This document shows, piece after piece, positions 54,664 through 63,550 of a DNA stretch of 64,000 bases; positions within the stretch are counted from its first letter, which is position 1; each line of letters begins with the position of its first letter. A model generated the notes under the pieces. That model searched no databases. It saw only the letters and a program-made list of their open reading frames with translations, and had not been told where the DNA came from. The position numbers were made by a program, and so were the translations under genes. The stretch comes from Parvicella tangerina. Lineage in GTDB: Bacteria > Bacteroidota > Bacteroidia > Flavobacteriales_D > Parvicellaceae. The stretch spans positions 1,302,001-1,366,000 of the forward strand of contig NZ_OU015584.1 of NCBI RefSeq assembly GCF_907165195.1. The letters run 5' to 3'.

Positions 54664-55469
54664 AATGAGACACCTCCAGGTAGATGGTGAAAAACTCTTC
54701 GATGATACCTTCTTTTGGAGTATATAATTCCAATTTGTAAAGTAGGAAATTGATCATTTTCAAAGAATACAGTTCCAGAAAAGCTAAGTGATCCTAAATC
54801 CTTTAAAGCAACCCCAATATTGGGGTTTATTCCTTTGTTGCTTTGGTGTAGCCCTACACTCAAACTGAGATCCTTTTTAGAGATGGAAGCTTGAAAATAG
54901 TTATTACTCTCGGCTAGATACCGCTCACCAAAAGCCCAGTTACCCTGAAAAGAAAGGTTAATTGTTGATCGGTATTTATTGTCCTCACTTTTGAAAGGAT
55001 AAATAGGTTCTACTTTGAATTGAAAGGTATGAGAGAGCGCTTTATTACTACCAAAGAGGTGATAGCTAATTAATATAAACTCTTTGTGTAGGGCCGCTCC
55101 TCCTGAGTATATAAAAGCTTGATCATTGCTATTAACTAACCCTGCACTCCCACTAAGAATAAGAGAAGATTTTCTAGTTACCCTCATGTAGTAATTACCT
55201 TTTAATCGAAGGCTTTCAGAGTTGCCTTGTGTGGAGTAGAAGGACTGATTCAAGTAGCTTGCTGCGAACTTCATGTTCGGATATCTAAATGAAAGTAGGT
55301 CTGCTTGCGTAAATAATTTGGCCCCATCATTATTTAGACTAGTAGTAACGTAATAAAAGCGATAGAAGTTACTCCTGGCATGACTAACTACGAAGTGAGG
55401 TAGGTTAATTGATTGACAAAAAACTAAGTTAATACAAGAAATGAATAGAACTGTAAGTATTGATTTCAT
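54660..55469 (-). CDS. PorP/SprF-like outer-membrane protein
   Basis: The 269-residue protein has a signal peptide (ending LVFCQ) and a beta-barrel pattern with alternating residues. It resembles the Bacteroidota PorP/SprF family, whose members anchor secreted adhesins to the cell surface, but the usual FNPA-like start is weak here (FVVSHARSNFYRFYYVTTSLNNDG). The end RRVFHHLPGGVSF is short and not an obvious beta-signal. Probably an outer-membrane barrel; family uncertain. It overlaps the convergent DUF4395 gene by four bases. Confidence 0.6.
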   Translation of the reverse strand: MKSILTVLFISCINLVFCQSINLPHFVVSHARSNFYRFYYVTTSLNNDGAKLFTQADLLSFRYPNMKFAASYLNQSFYSTQGNSESLRLKGNYYMRVTRKSSLILSGSAGLVNSNDQAFIYSGGAALHKEFILISYHLFGSNKALSHTFQFKVEPIYPFKSEDNKYRSTINLSFQGNWAFGERYLAESNNYFQASISKKDLSLSVGLHQSNKGINPNIGVALKDLGSLSFSGTVFFENDQFPTLQIGIIYSKRRYHRRVFHHLPGGVSF

Positions 55470-55706
55470 GTCCTACAGGTTCTGTCAGGCATTGAATTCC
55501 ATAAAATCAATAACTGATCGATGAAGGTACTTAATAGTGATGTCGACTCAGAGGTTTTATTTCTTTCAGTCGGACGGACAAAACCTTCCAGACTACCTAA
55601 CCTTCAATTTTAACAGAGACCCTGATATCCTGATCACTTAAAGTGATTAAAGTTTGGGTTTTTTATTCACCTTCCTGCAGTACCATGATATTTTGGTAAT
55701 AACATG

Positions 55707-58700
55707 TCACCAAATTACATAATCCAGTTCCTGATTCTGAATTCTGGCAGTTGGTGTCTGCTTACCGTGAGACAATTTTGTTACCATCTCAGAAACATAG
55801 ATCTGTAACTCTGAAAGCATGATTTGCCCATCTTCATTCAGGTCTGCAGAACCATTGCGTAGTCCAAATAACAAACTGTAAGTAAACAATCCATTTTTCC
55901 ACTCTGAGCTCTCCATGGCAAATTCAGCTCCTCCAGCAGAGGAAAGAACAGTAGCTCCAGTACCTCTTCTAAGGTCTGTAAATAACTCTTTCATCATTTT
56001 TGAAGGACTCGCTTCTATTTCGGATAAAGAAGGTCCTACAGATCGGAACATGACATCTTCTTCCTCAACAACATCTTCATTACTAACTAACAACTCTTCC
56101 TTTTCTACCTCACCAGAGTGACAAGTGTCCATGATCAAAATACGTTTTAATGGAGCTATATTGTCCAGTAATGCCTCCAGAAGGTTGTAAGCAAGACCGT
56201 TTTCAGATGGCTGGTTAAAATTAACATCATGGGTACCATAGTAATAATCATAATTTGCATCTAATAACCCATGTCCGGCAACAAAAACCATTACTACATC
56301 GTCTATTCCCGCCTGATCAAAGAAAGACTTTAATGACGTAATGTTATCGATAACGGCTTCATCATTGGTGATCGTTTTGGTATATACATTATCGTAAGTA
56401 GTGTTACTCCCTTCAAAAATAGCAGCGAGATCACGAGCATCTTTAGCCGCATAGTTCAGATTAAATCGCTCGTCCTTATATTCAGAAGTTCCAATCGTAA
56501 CCAGATATAAGTTTGGCTTGGCCTCATCTGTGCAAACCACTTCAATGGTTTCTTTAAGACTTTCTAAACCGTTTTTTCCAGCCACAGCAACTTGTATCTT
56601 GTTACTTCCAGAGGCTAGTTCTACCGTGATCTTTTCATTAAGTGTATTTCCCGATATTACTTTGCCTTGCATACCGTAAATAGGCACATCATTATTCCAA
56701 ACCTTTAACCTGCCTAATGATCCATCCTTAGCATTTGCCGTAATACTAAACGTCAATTTCCTCTGATCCGTAGTTAATGGGATAGATTCGAAGCCATTGA
56801 TCGTCAGTTCAGGTAAAGTACTGATGTTACCAAGGTCAGCCTCCTTTAAACCTAATTTCTTTAGTCGCTTTTGGTAAGCCATGTAATAAAGCTCTTTTAA
56901 TGCTTCATCTTCACTGTTCATGGCTTCTAATACAATGTCTGGTCTGTTGTATTTAGCATCAAACTGCTCAAAAGGGTAAGCTTCACTTCCTATTTTAAAG
57001 GTAACCAGCTCTTGCCCTTCTTTAGTAACCTTGTAATACTGCTCTGGTGTTTTGAAGATCGCATTTTCGTTTTCGCCCACCATCACAAAACGTTCTTTAC
57101 CCGTCTCTGGATCAAAAACCGTCAGCGAACCATCTTTAGAACTCACGCCAACATAGCCAAACTTATTTACCTGAACATCCGTAACCAAATTGCATGGAAT
57201 TGGAGGCGTACGGTTGATCTTATTGTCCATAATGTCCATGAAGTTGATATTATTATCATCAATAGTAATGACATGATCCAAGGGCGTATGAGTCATTACA
57301 GGAAAACCAGCAACCTTCTCTTTTTTAACACCAGTAATATTAGATAATGTTTCCTCAGAGTTGTAAGGACTCCCTAGCACCGATTCAAAGTCGTATGAAT
57401 AAATACCGAGTCCTGTATTTACAAAGAGTTTATTTCCGTCTTCACTGAAACCAATGAACGGCTTTCTCGACATGGTTAAGCGCATGTTGAAATCTAAAAC
57501 ACGATACCAGCCACTTGTTCTCCAGGCCACAATTCTTCCTGTGTTAAAGGCGGCAACCAAATACCTTCCATCATTCGATAGGGTAATTGCATTGGCAGCT
57601 TGAAACATTCCATTCATTTTAAGATCTTCCGTCTCATTTACCTCCAGTTGATTTTTAGTGGTATTCTGAATATCTTCAATGTAAACAATAGATAGAGGCG
57701 TTTTTCCACTTCCCCCAACCGCAATAAACTCCTCTTCCTGATCAAATATGATATCGTAGAACTCTTTTTGCCCAGTTTTTACATAGTCAATGTAAGTTGG
57801 AAGTCCATCTTCTAAACTATAAAGTCTCACTTCATCGTTCTTAAAAACCGTTAGCATGTAATTCCCTTTCGGAGAGATAATGATTTGATCCTCTTGAAAA
57901 CCAAACCTCCTGAAAGCAGCTTTTCCTGCTAATTTACTTTCTTCTTTGGCGTAAGTTTTCGCAGCAGTGGTTTTTTCTTCAATTTTGTCTTTGGCCTTTT
58001 CGGTTATTGAACTAAAGTCTCCAGAAGCAATTTGCTTCCATTTACTCACTTTTCCTTTTGTGATGGTGGTATTTTCCACTTTGTCTTTCGCATCTTCTTT
58101 AGCTTCCTCTGTTTTAGCAACTACATTGTCTTTTCCTCTATCTTTAAGTTCTAGTTTCCTTTCAGGAAAAGTGTAAGATCCCAGACGCTGAGCACTGTTT
58201 AGTGACCAAATATCTAGCTGTTGTCCTCTAAGCGTGTACAAATAGTTATCCGCCTGACTAAAGGCAAAAGCATCGATTGGATTAACATTTCCTTTGAGCA
58301 TCTTGGTGATGCTTCCTCTATTTACATTCCAGAGTTGGATTACGTTATTTTTAGAGTAGATCTTGTCAAAGAGTAAAGTTTTGTAACCTGCTGAGGCAAT
58401 ACTCTCTCCCTGGTAATTGAAGGAGATAACCTTGACTTTTTCTCCAGATTCCTGATCCTTCAGGTTAGCAATGGTTTCTCCTTTACTGTTCCAAATCTTG
58501 ATACTACCGTCATCATCGATCATGGCAAGTCGAGCAACACCTTGTGGGACGTCTATGTCTAGCGGATCTTTGATCGTCATAAATTCATGAATGATCTCAC
58601 CCTCCTCACTTAATACAAATACTTCTCCTTTAATGGTTGTAGCAAAAGCGACTTTTTCTTTCGTGCCAAAAATATGCTTCAGCGGATACTGTGTATCGGG

Positions 58701-59273
58701 CTTAAACGATTCTACTTCATCTCCAGAAGTGATTGATATCAAGTATGCTCCCTTTGAAGATGCTACCCACCACAGTTCTGGATTTGATGACACAGAAGAA
58801 ATGTCGTTGATACCACCCTTACTTTTATAGATGGTGCGTTCTTCCTCCCCTTTAAGTGTAATAAGTTGATTAGCCTTATAAGAGATTAAGTATTCACCAC
58901 TGGGATCGTATGAAATAAGTTCTTGACCATAGCTCAATTGAGAACTATCCGCTTTTTGCCAGGTATTCAGATCCCAATAAAAACACTTGTTGTCTTCATC
59001 CAACGAAGCAATTTCATTCTTTTTCGGGTTAAAAAAGAACTTTGTTATTGGCTTTTCATGTCCGATGAGCTGACCGATTAACTTGGCAGAGCGAACGTCC
59101 CAGATCATGATGTTGTTATCTCTTGAGTTCGTAGAGGCCACATACTTACCATTGGGGCTGTACTTAAGGTTGTTAATAACTCCCAGTACTTTCTCTTGTG
59201 TCACCAGCTCAACATCCTGAGTGAAGTAGGGTAGGCTAAGTGAAATTAGGATAGAAAATAAAAGTAATCTCAT
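55707..59273 (-). CDS. WD40-repeat caspase-family (C14) protein with an EF-hand-like loop
   Basis: The 1188-residue secreted protein has a signal peptide (ending PYFTQ). WD40-type propeller repeats span about 30-350 and 450-720, separated by a Lys/Glu/Ala-rich helical linker (about 370-450). The caspase fold begins near 925 (NLYLVTIGTSEYKDERFNLNYAAKDARDL). The catalytic dyad is His1001 in VAGHGLLD and Cys1051 in MDTCHSGE. Near the end DLNEDGQIMLSE (from Asp1144) looks like an EF-hand or dockerin-type calcium loop. Activation by calcium is inferred. It is monocistronic. CAAAGTTA (59294-59301) reads TAACTTTG, a possible -7 box. Confidence 0.9.
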   Translation of the reverse strand: MRLLLFSILISLSLPYFTQDVELVTQEKVLGVINNLKYSPNGKYVASTNSRDNNIMIWDVRSAKLIGQLIGHEKPITKFFFNPKKNEIASLDEDNKCFYWDLNTWQKADSSQLSYGQELISYDPSGEYLISYKANQLITLKGEEERTIYKSKGGINDISSVSSNPELWWVASSKGAYLISITSGDEVESFKPDTQYPLKHIFGTKEKVAFATTIKGEVFVLSEEGEIIHEFMTIKDPLDIDVPQGVARLAMIDDDGSIKIWNSKGETIANLKDQESGEKVKVISFNYQGESIASAGYKTLLFDKIYSKNNVIQLWNVNRGSITKMLKGNVNPIDAFAFSQADNYLYTLRGQQLDIWSLNSAQRLGSYTFPERKLELKDRGKDNVVAKTEEAKEDAKDKVENTTITKGKVSKWKQIASGDFSSITEKAKDKIEEKTTAAKTYAKEESKLAGKAAFRRFGFQEDQIIISPKGNYMLTVFKNDEVRLYSLEDGLPTYIDYVKTGQKEFYDIIFDQEEEFIAVGGSGKTPLSIVYIEDIQNTTKNQLEVNETEDLKMNGMFQAANAITLSNDGRYLVAAFNTGRIVAWRTSGWYRVLDFNMRLTMSRKPFIGFSEDGNKLFVNTGLGIYSYDFESVLGSPYNSEETLSNITGVKKEKVAGFPVMTHTPLDHVITIDDNNINFMDIMDNKINRTPPIPCNLVTDVQVNKFGYVGVSSKDGSLTVFDPETGKERFVMVGENENAIFKTPEQYYKVTKEGQELVTFKIGSEAYPFEQFDAKYNRPDIVLEAMNSEDEALKELYYMAYQKRLKKLGLKEADLGNISTLPELTINGFESIPLTTDQRKLTFSITANAKDGSLGRLKVWNNDVPIYGMQGKVISGNTLNEKITVELASGSNKIQVAVAGKNGLESLKETIEVVCTDEAKPNLYLVTIGTSEYKDERFNLNYAAKDARDLAAIFEGSNTTYDNVYTKTITNDEAVIDNITSLKSFFDQAGIDDVVMVFVAGHGLLDANYDYYYGTHDVNFNQPSENGLAYNLLEALLDNIAPLKRILIMDTCHSGEVEKEELLVSNEDVVEEEDVMFRSVGPSLSEIEASPSKMMKELFTDLRRGTGATVLSSAGGAEFAMESSEWKNGLFTYSLLFGLRNGSADLNEDGQIMLSELQIYVSEMVTKLSHGKQTPTARIQNQELDYVIW

Positions 59274-59321
59274 ATCAATTGGCTATTTGATTGCAAAGTT
59301 AAGGTAGAATAAAACAAAAAA

Positions 59322-59351
59322 AAACCCATCCGTCATAAGACAGATGGGTTT
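59322..59351 (-). terminator. Terminator of the barrel gene at 59374
   Basis: AAACCCATC / GATGGGTTT with a GTC/GAC inner pair (one mismatch). On the minus strand it is followed by a long T run. Confidence 0.8.
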
Positions 59352-59373
59352 CGAAAAAATGATTTTCTTCTGA

Positions 59374-60222
59374 TTAGAAGTGGAACATCAATCTGATAGC
59401 ACCACCCCAGTTGTCAGTGTCAATATTGAAGCTGCTAGACTTACCAGTCATAGTAGTAACTTCAAATACTGAAGCTGTTCCTGCTACTGCATCAGAAGCA
59501 GTTTCGAATCCGTAGTTTTCAGTTACTGTCTCTCCTGCACCAGTAGTGCTCCAAGAAAGTCCCCATCCGTATTCAGCAGCGATAGAGATCTTAGGAAGAA
59601 TGAAGTATTCAGCTCCAATGAAACCTCTTACCCCAATTCCAAAAGTAGATCCTGATTTAGAAGAAAGTGTTCTTCCGTTAGTAACAAGACCTGCGTTTAG
59701 GTTTGCTGTATCCATTTCTAAAGCATACTCATACTTCATGTTTGGAGACGTACCACCTAGAGTGATCAATGCTTCACCACCGTAGTAACCCTGAAGTCTG
59801 TTGTGACCTCTTCTCTTTTCGATACCAGCACCTAAAACAATACCAGCACCACTTTGAGTTACTTTGTTCTCGATGTAATCAGGAGCTGCATCTACTGTGT
59901 TAGTATCTTGCAACATTACTGAAGATCCAGAACCATACATCAATCTAACAGACGCTCTGTAAGCAGTGTTCTCATCTACAAACATTTTACCGTAGATAGC
60001 GTTGTTAGTGTTTACGAACTGTGTAGATAAACTGTTTCCAGTAGAACCGTTAAACATGTTTCCTACGTAATCAAAAACAGGCGCAGCGTTGAAACCGATC
60101 GCCCAATCGTTAGCCTCAGGCGTAACCACTGTACCAGCTTCGTTAGTCACCTGAGTAGTCTGTGCATTAGCAAAAGATCCTAGACCTACTAATGCTGCAA
60201 CAAAAAGTGCTTTTCTTTTCAT
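59374..60222 (-). CDS. Secreted beta-barrel-like outer-membrane protein
   Basis: From ATG 60222 the protein has 282 residues with a signal peptide (ending SFANAQ). It shows strongly alternating strands, Gly-rich turns (GAGIVLGAGIEKRRGHNR, FGIGVRGFIGAEYFILPKI) and the C-terminal GGAIRLMFHF, a typical outer-membrane beta-signal ending in Phe. A TTG eight codons upstream is less likely. It has a strong promoter at 60249-60278 and its own terminator, consistent with high expression. Function unknown. Confidence 0.8.
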   Translation of the reverse strand: MKRKALFVAALVGLGSFANAQTTQVTNEAGTVVTPEANDWAIGFNAAPVFDYVGNMFNGSTGNSLSTQFVNTNNAIYGKMFVDENTAYRASVRLMYGSGSSVMLQDTNTVDAAPDYIENKVTQSGAGIVLGAGIEKRRGHNRLQGYYGGEALITLGGTSPNMKYEYALEMDTANLNAGLVTNGRTLSSKSGSTFGIGVRGFIGAEYFILPKISIAAEYGWGLSWSTTGAGETVTENYGFETASDAVAGTASVFEVTTMTGKSSSFNIDTDNWGGAIRLMFHF

Positions 60223-60248
60223 AATGATAAATTTATAGTTTTTCAATT

Positions 60249-60278
60249 CAAAGGTAAATCTTAAACTTTCCTACTCAA
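60249..60278 (-). promoter_or_regulatory. Promoter of the 59374-60222 barrel gene
   Basis: On the minus strand, TTG (60278-60276), a 19-base spacer, and TACCTTTG (60256-60249): a good consensus match 27 bases before the start codon. Confidence 0.7.
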
Positions 60279-60394
60279 TTTAGCTTAAATCGTTTTGTTA
60301 ACCAAATATTGTTAATTGTAGAATAAAATTTTAAGTATTTACATGTTCGGTGACCTGAAACGGCACTGCTTAGAAAAGGTTGCAAAATTTTTGG

Positions 60395-61057
60395 TTAAAA
60401 TTTCCATCCAACTCTTAAAACCCCCATGTTTACTAAGGAAAGAGATGTTGATTTTTTTTCTGGGATAGGGGTGGTGGTAGAAGAATCAGTAGTTGAAGAG
60501 GCGTCTTCAGTCTGCAGTTCACCTCTTAAGTATTTAGTGTTTAAAAAACGCAACCCGATTTCAGTACCGAGATAAAGTCCTTTGTAAAGATTAAAATCAA
60601 AGCCAGAAAACACATCTACATAAATGGCAGAGATTTTTTGTTGCTGGTTATAGTTAAAGTCATTAATAAAGGTTAGCCCATCTGTTCTGGAGCCATATTC
60701 ACTTTCATTGCCAAAGCCATATCCCAAGGCACCACCAAGATAGGGAGCCATTTTGTCAAACGCAAAATGCCTTTCATAACCTAAAGATACATAGTGAGCT
60801 GCTGTGACCTCTTCAATAGATCCTACACCATCACCATCTGTTTCAAGGATTTCATTAGTTGCCGAATTATACATGAAAGACCAGTTGGTTCTGAGAACAT
60901 GTTTTTCATTAAAGTGATACCTGATTTTTAAATTATTCTGAGAGGCTCCAGTATCGCTGAGTAACCTGAACTGGGTTTCAATACTCACTTTTTTACCTTC
61001 TTGGGCGCAGAAGAACGCAGAAATGAGTACCAAAAAACTAAAAAGACAAATTCTCAT
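60395..61057 (-). CDS. Outer-membrane beta-barrel protein
   Basis: The 220-residue protein has a signal peptide (ending FFCAQ). YHFNEKHVLRTNWSFMYN and YVSLGYERHFAFDKMAPYLGGALGYGFG are typical of small Bacteroidota barrels. The end LVNMGVLRVGWKF is a beta-signal. A low-complexity Ser/Thr stretch (about 183-200) lies in a loop. It lies 172 bases upstream of the other barrel gene. Function unknown. Confidence 0.78.
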   Translation of the reverse strand: MRICLFSFLVLISAFFCAQEGKKVSIETQFRLLSDTGASQNNLKIRYHFNEKHVLRTNWSFMYNSATNEILETDGDGVGSIEEVTAAHYVSLGYERHFAFDKMAPYLGGALGYGFGNESEYGSRTDGLTFINDFNYNQQQKISAIYVDVFSGFDFNLYKGLYLGTEIGLRFLNTKYLRGELQTEDASSTTDSSTTTPIPEKKSTSLSLVNMGVLRVGWKF

Positions 61058-61092
61058 AAGGTTAAGGTTTAGTCAGTAACGTGTACTATTCA

Positions 61093-61749
61093 TTAATATT
61101 GTCTGTCATTTAACATGGGTACAAAGCTAAAATTACCAAACGATTCTTCATTAAGATCTCCATTATCGAGCTTTTCAATAAGTTTCATTACTTGGGTTTT
61201 ACCTTCTCCAACAGGAATGACCATCTTCCCTCCAACAACTAATTGCTCAACTAATTTAGGCGGAATAAAAGGGGCACCACAAGTTACAATGATTTTATCA
61301 AAAGGAGCGAAGGTCGGTTTGCCTTCAAAACCGTCTCCAAAATAAAGGTTGGCTCGATAGCTCAGTCGTTGCAAGACTTTCTTTGTCGTATTAAAAAGTT
61401 CTCGCTGACGTTCAATGGAATATACCTTAGCACCCATTTCCAGCAAAACAGCCGTTTGGTAACCGCTGCCAGTACCAATCTCTAGTATCTTATCTCCTTT
61501 TTTAATGGATAAGAGCGTGCTTTGAAAGGCTACCGTTGAAGGTTGAGAGATGGTTTGTCCTGCACCTATTGGAAAAGCGAGATCCTCATAAGCAAAATTA
61601 TTGTGGAACACACTGTCGAAAAACATGTGACGAGGAATCTTTCCAATTGCCGATAAGACCTCTTCTGAAGCTACTTCCTTCTCTCTTAATAGGTTTACCA
61701 GCCCCTTTCGCATACCTTGATGCTTATATGTATCCTCTGTTTGAAACAT
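61093..61749 (-). CDS. pcm: Protein-L-isoaspartate O-methyltransferase
   Basis: It methylates isoaspartyl residues for protein repair. ILEIGTGSGYQTAVLLEMGAKVYSIERQ (SAM motif I) and the conserved PIGAGQTISQPSTVAFQ substrate loop near residues 57-75 identify it. VTCGAPFIPPKLVEQL is motif II-like. From ATG 61749 it has 218 residues, a normal length; a TTG three codons upstream is an alternative. It is divergent from the oxidoreductase gene. Confidence 0.94.
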   Translation of the reverse strand: MFQTEDTYKHQGMRKGLVNLLREKEVASEEVLSAIGKIPRHMFFDSVFHNNFAYEDLAFPIGAGQTISQPSTVAFQSTLLSIKKGDKILEIGTGSGYQTAVLLEMGAKVYSIERQRELFNTTKKVLQRLSYRANLYFGDGFEGKPTFAPFDKIIVTCGAPFIPPKLVEQLVVGGKMVIPVGEGKTQVMKLIEKLDNGDLNEESFGNFSFVPMLNDRQY

Positions 61750-61842
61750 GGGTAACAAAAATAGTTCATAAGACCTTATGAAAGGTAAATTCTCTTTTGG
61801 TAAATGCTAAAACAGGGTTGTTAATAAGAATAACCGCGATGA

Positions 61843-61873
61843 TTGAAAATAGTTGGTTGAGTAACTATTTTTG
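61843..61873 (+). promoter_or_regulatory. Promoter of the Gfo/Idh/MocA oxidoreductase gene
   Basis: TTG (61843-61845), a 20-base spacer and TATTTTTG (61866-61873), 17 bases before the ATG. Confidence 0.65.
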
Positions 61874-61890
61874 GAGTAAAATCACTTATA

Positions 61891-62856
61891 ATGTTAAAAA
61901 TCGGAGTTGTTGGAGCGGGACATTTAGGAAAGATTCATATCAAAATCTTAAAAGCTTCTGGCTTTGCAGAACTAATAGGCTTCTACGATGTTTCGGCAGA
62001 GGTACGAAAACAAGTGGAAGAAGAGTATGGTGTAAGAGCCTACGATGATCTTAATAAGTTGATCGATGAAGTAGATGCTATTGACATTGTTACGCCCACC
62101 GTATCTCATTTTGAGATTGCACAACAAGCCATGAGGTCCTTTAAGCACGTATTCGTTGAAAAACCATTAACCCAAACAATAGAGGAATCTAAAAAGTTGA
62201 TCCGACTGTCTCGGGAAGCAGATGTACAGGTTCAGGTTGGGCATGTAGAGCGATTTAATCCTGCTTTTGTGGCCGTTAAAGATGAACTGAAAGATCCCAT
62301 GTTTATAGAGACTCATCGTTTAGCCCTGTTCAATCCTCGTGGCACAGATGTTTCCGTTGTACTTGATCTGATGATTCACGATATAGATGTAATTCTCAGC
62401 GTGGTGAATAGTAATGTGAAAAGTGTGTCCGCCAGCGGAGTAGCGGTTGTGAGTGATACTCCTGATATAGCGAATGCACGCATCGAATTTGATAACGGTT
62501 GTGTGGCGAATATCACCGCGAGTAGAATGAGTATGAAAAATATGCGTAAAGCAAGATTTTTCCAGAAAGATGCCTATGTAGCCGTGGATTTTCTGAACAA
62601 AGAAAAGGAAGTGATCAAAATGAAAGATGTTAGAGCTGATCAGATTGATCCATTTGCATTGACAATAGATTTGGGGGATAAAGGTCATAAGCAGATCGAT
62701 GTGATCAAAGAAGAAGTGGAGCAGGTCAATGCTATTGAAGAAGAGCTAAAAGCTTTTACACAGTCAATCGAAACAGGAGTTGAACCACCCGTCAGCATCT
62801 CCGATGGTGACAGAGCGCTTAGAGTGGCGCTTGAAATCATGAAGAAGATCAGTTAG
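61891..62856 (+). CDS. Gfo/Idh/MocA-family oxidoreductase
   Basis: The 321-residue protein has an N-terminal Rossmann fold (IGVVGAGHLGKIHIKILKASG, residues 4-24, GxGxxG) and the EKPLTQTIEESKKL motif near 90-103, where the Lys contributes to catalysis. The C-terminal part fits the family's second domain (ALFNPRGTDVSVVLDLMIHDIDVI, in which the His is conserved). NAD(P)-dependent reduction or oxidation of an unknown sugar or polyol is inferred. It overlaps the convergent methyltransferase by eight bases. Confidence 0.88.
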   Translation: MLKIGVVGAGHLGKIHIKILKASGFAELIGFYDVSAEVRKQVEEEYGVRAYDDLNKLIDEVDAIDIVTPTVSHFEIAQQAMRSFKHVFVEKPLTQTIEESKKLIRLSREADVQVQVGHVERFNPAFVAVKDELKDPMFIETHRLALFNPRGTDVSVVLDLMIHDIDVILSVVNSNVKSVSASGVAVVSDTPDIANARIEFDNGCVANITASRMSMKNMRKARFFQKDAYVAVDFLNKEKEVIKMKDVRADQIDPFALTIDLGDKGHKQIDVIKEEVEQVNAIEEELKAFTQSIETGVEPPVSISDGDRALRVALEIMKKIS

Positions 62857-63406
62857 AACAACGGTAGACAAAGGCAGGAGGTATGTTCGCTGCTGTAAAA
62901 TCAATCTTTACATCATCAAATCGCTCTTCTAGAAGTTTTTTCGCGTTCAGTGTATACTGAAACTGAATAAAAGCCCCATCCTCAGCTAAATGTGCTTTAG
63001 CATTGTCAAGAATTCTTGTCTTTACTTCTGTGGGAATCACCGTTAAAGGAAGTGAAGAAACAATATAGTCAGCTTTTTCAATATTGTCAGCTTGCAATAC
63101 TTCACCAATTTTTTCCGCAGTTTCATTCAGTAGAGTTAAACGATGGTCGCTTAACTCAGACTTTATGTGTTGATAAAAGGTTTCATTTAATTCAAAGCTG
63201 TACAAACGTGCATCACTACTCATTCGTTCAAGAATACCTTTTGTGAAAATTCCATTTCCAGGTCCTAACTCTACAATTACCTTTGCTTTACTAAAGTCGA
63301 TGGGTTTTACCATTTTTCTCATTAAGAATTTTGAGCTTGGAGATATCGCCCCAACCTGTCTTCTCTCTTTAAAAAACTCCCGAATGAACTTTGCTTGTTT
63401 TGCCAA
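62849..63406 (-). CDS. Class I SAM methyltransferase (phospholipid/rRNA-type)
   Basis: The 185-residue protein has motif I VIVELGPGNGIFTKGILERM near residues 43-62 and an N-terminal basic segment (MAKQAKFIREFFKERRQVGAISPSSKFL), typical of the phospholipid N-methyltransferase/KsgA-like group. IVSSLPLTVIPTEVKTRIL replaces the NPPY-like motif, which argues for a lipid rather than an adenine substrate. Its exact substrate is unknown. It overlaps the oxidoreductase gene by eight bases at their 3' ends. Confidence 0.8.
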   Translation of the reverse strand: MAKQAKFIREFFKERRQVGAISPSSKFLMRKMVKPIDFSKAKVIVELGPGNGIFTKGILERMSSDARLYSFELNETFYQHIKSELSDHRLTLLNETAEKIGEVLQADNIEKADYIVSSLPLTVIPTEVKTRILDNAKAHLAEDGAFIQFQYTLNAKKLLEERFDDVKIDFTAANIPPAFVYRCSN

Positions 63407-63521
63407 TGGTAAATAATTTTCGGCTACAAAAATAAATTTTCAGAGGGCTGACTGTGTGTCATCCAGTCAAAAGTTTTGCACAATCCTTGTTCCTCAAATT
63501 ATGAAACTCCTAAGAATTAAG

Positions 63522-63529
63522 TACATTTG
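63522..63529 (+). promoter_or_regulatory. -7 box upstream of the last gene
   Basis: TACATTTG, a perfect TAnnTTTG, 21 bases before the ATG at 63551. No properly spaced TTG is visible. Confidence 0.5.
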
Positions 63530-63550
63530 TTCACTAAATTTTACTACGAA

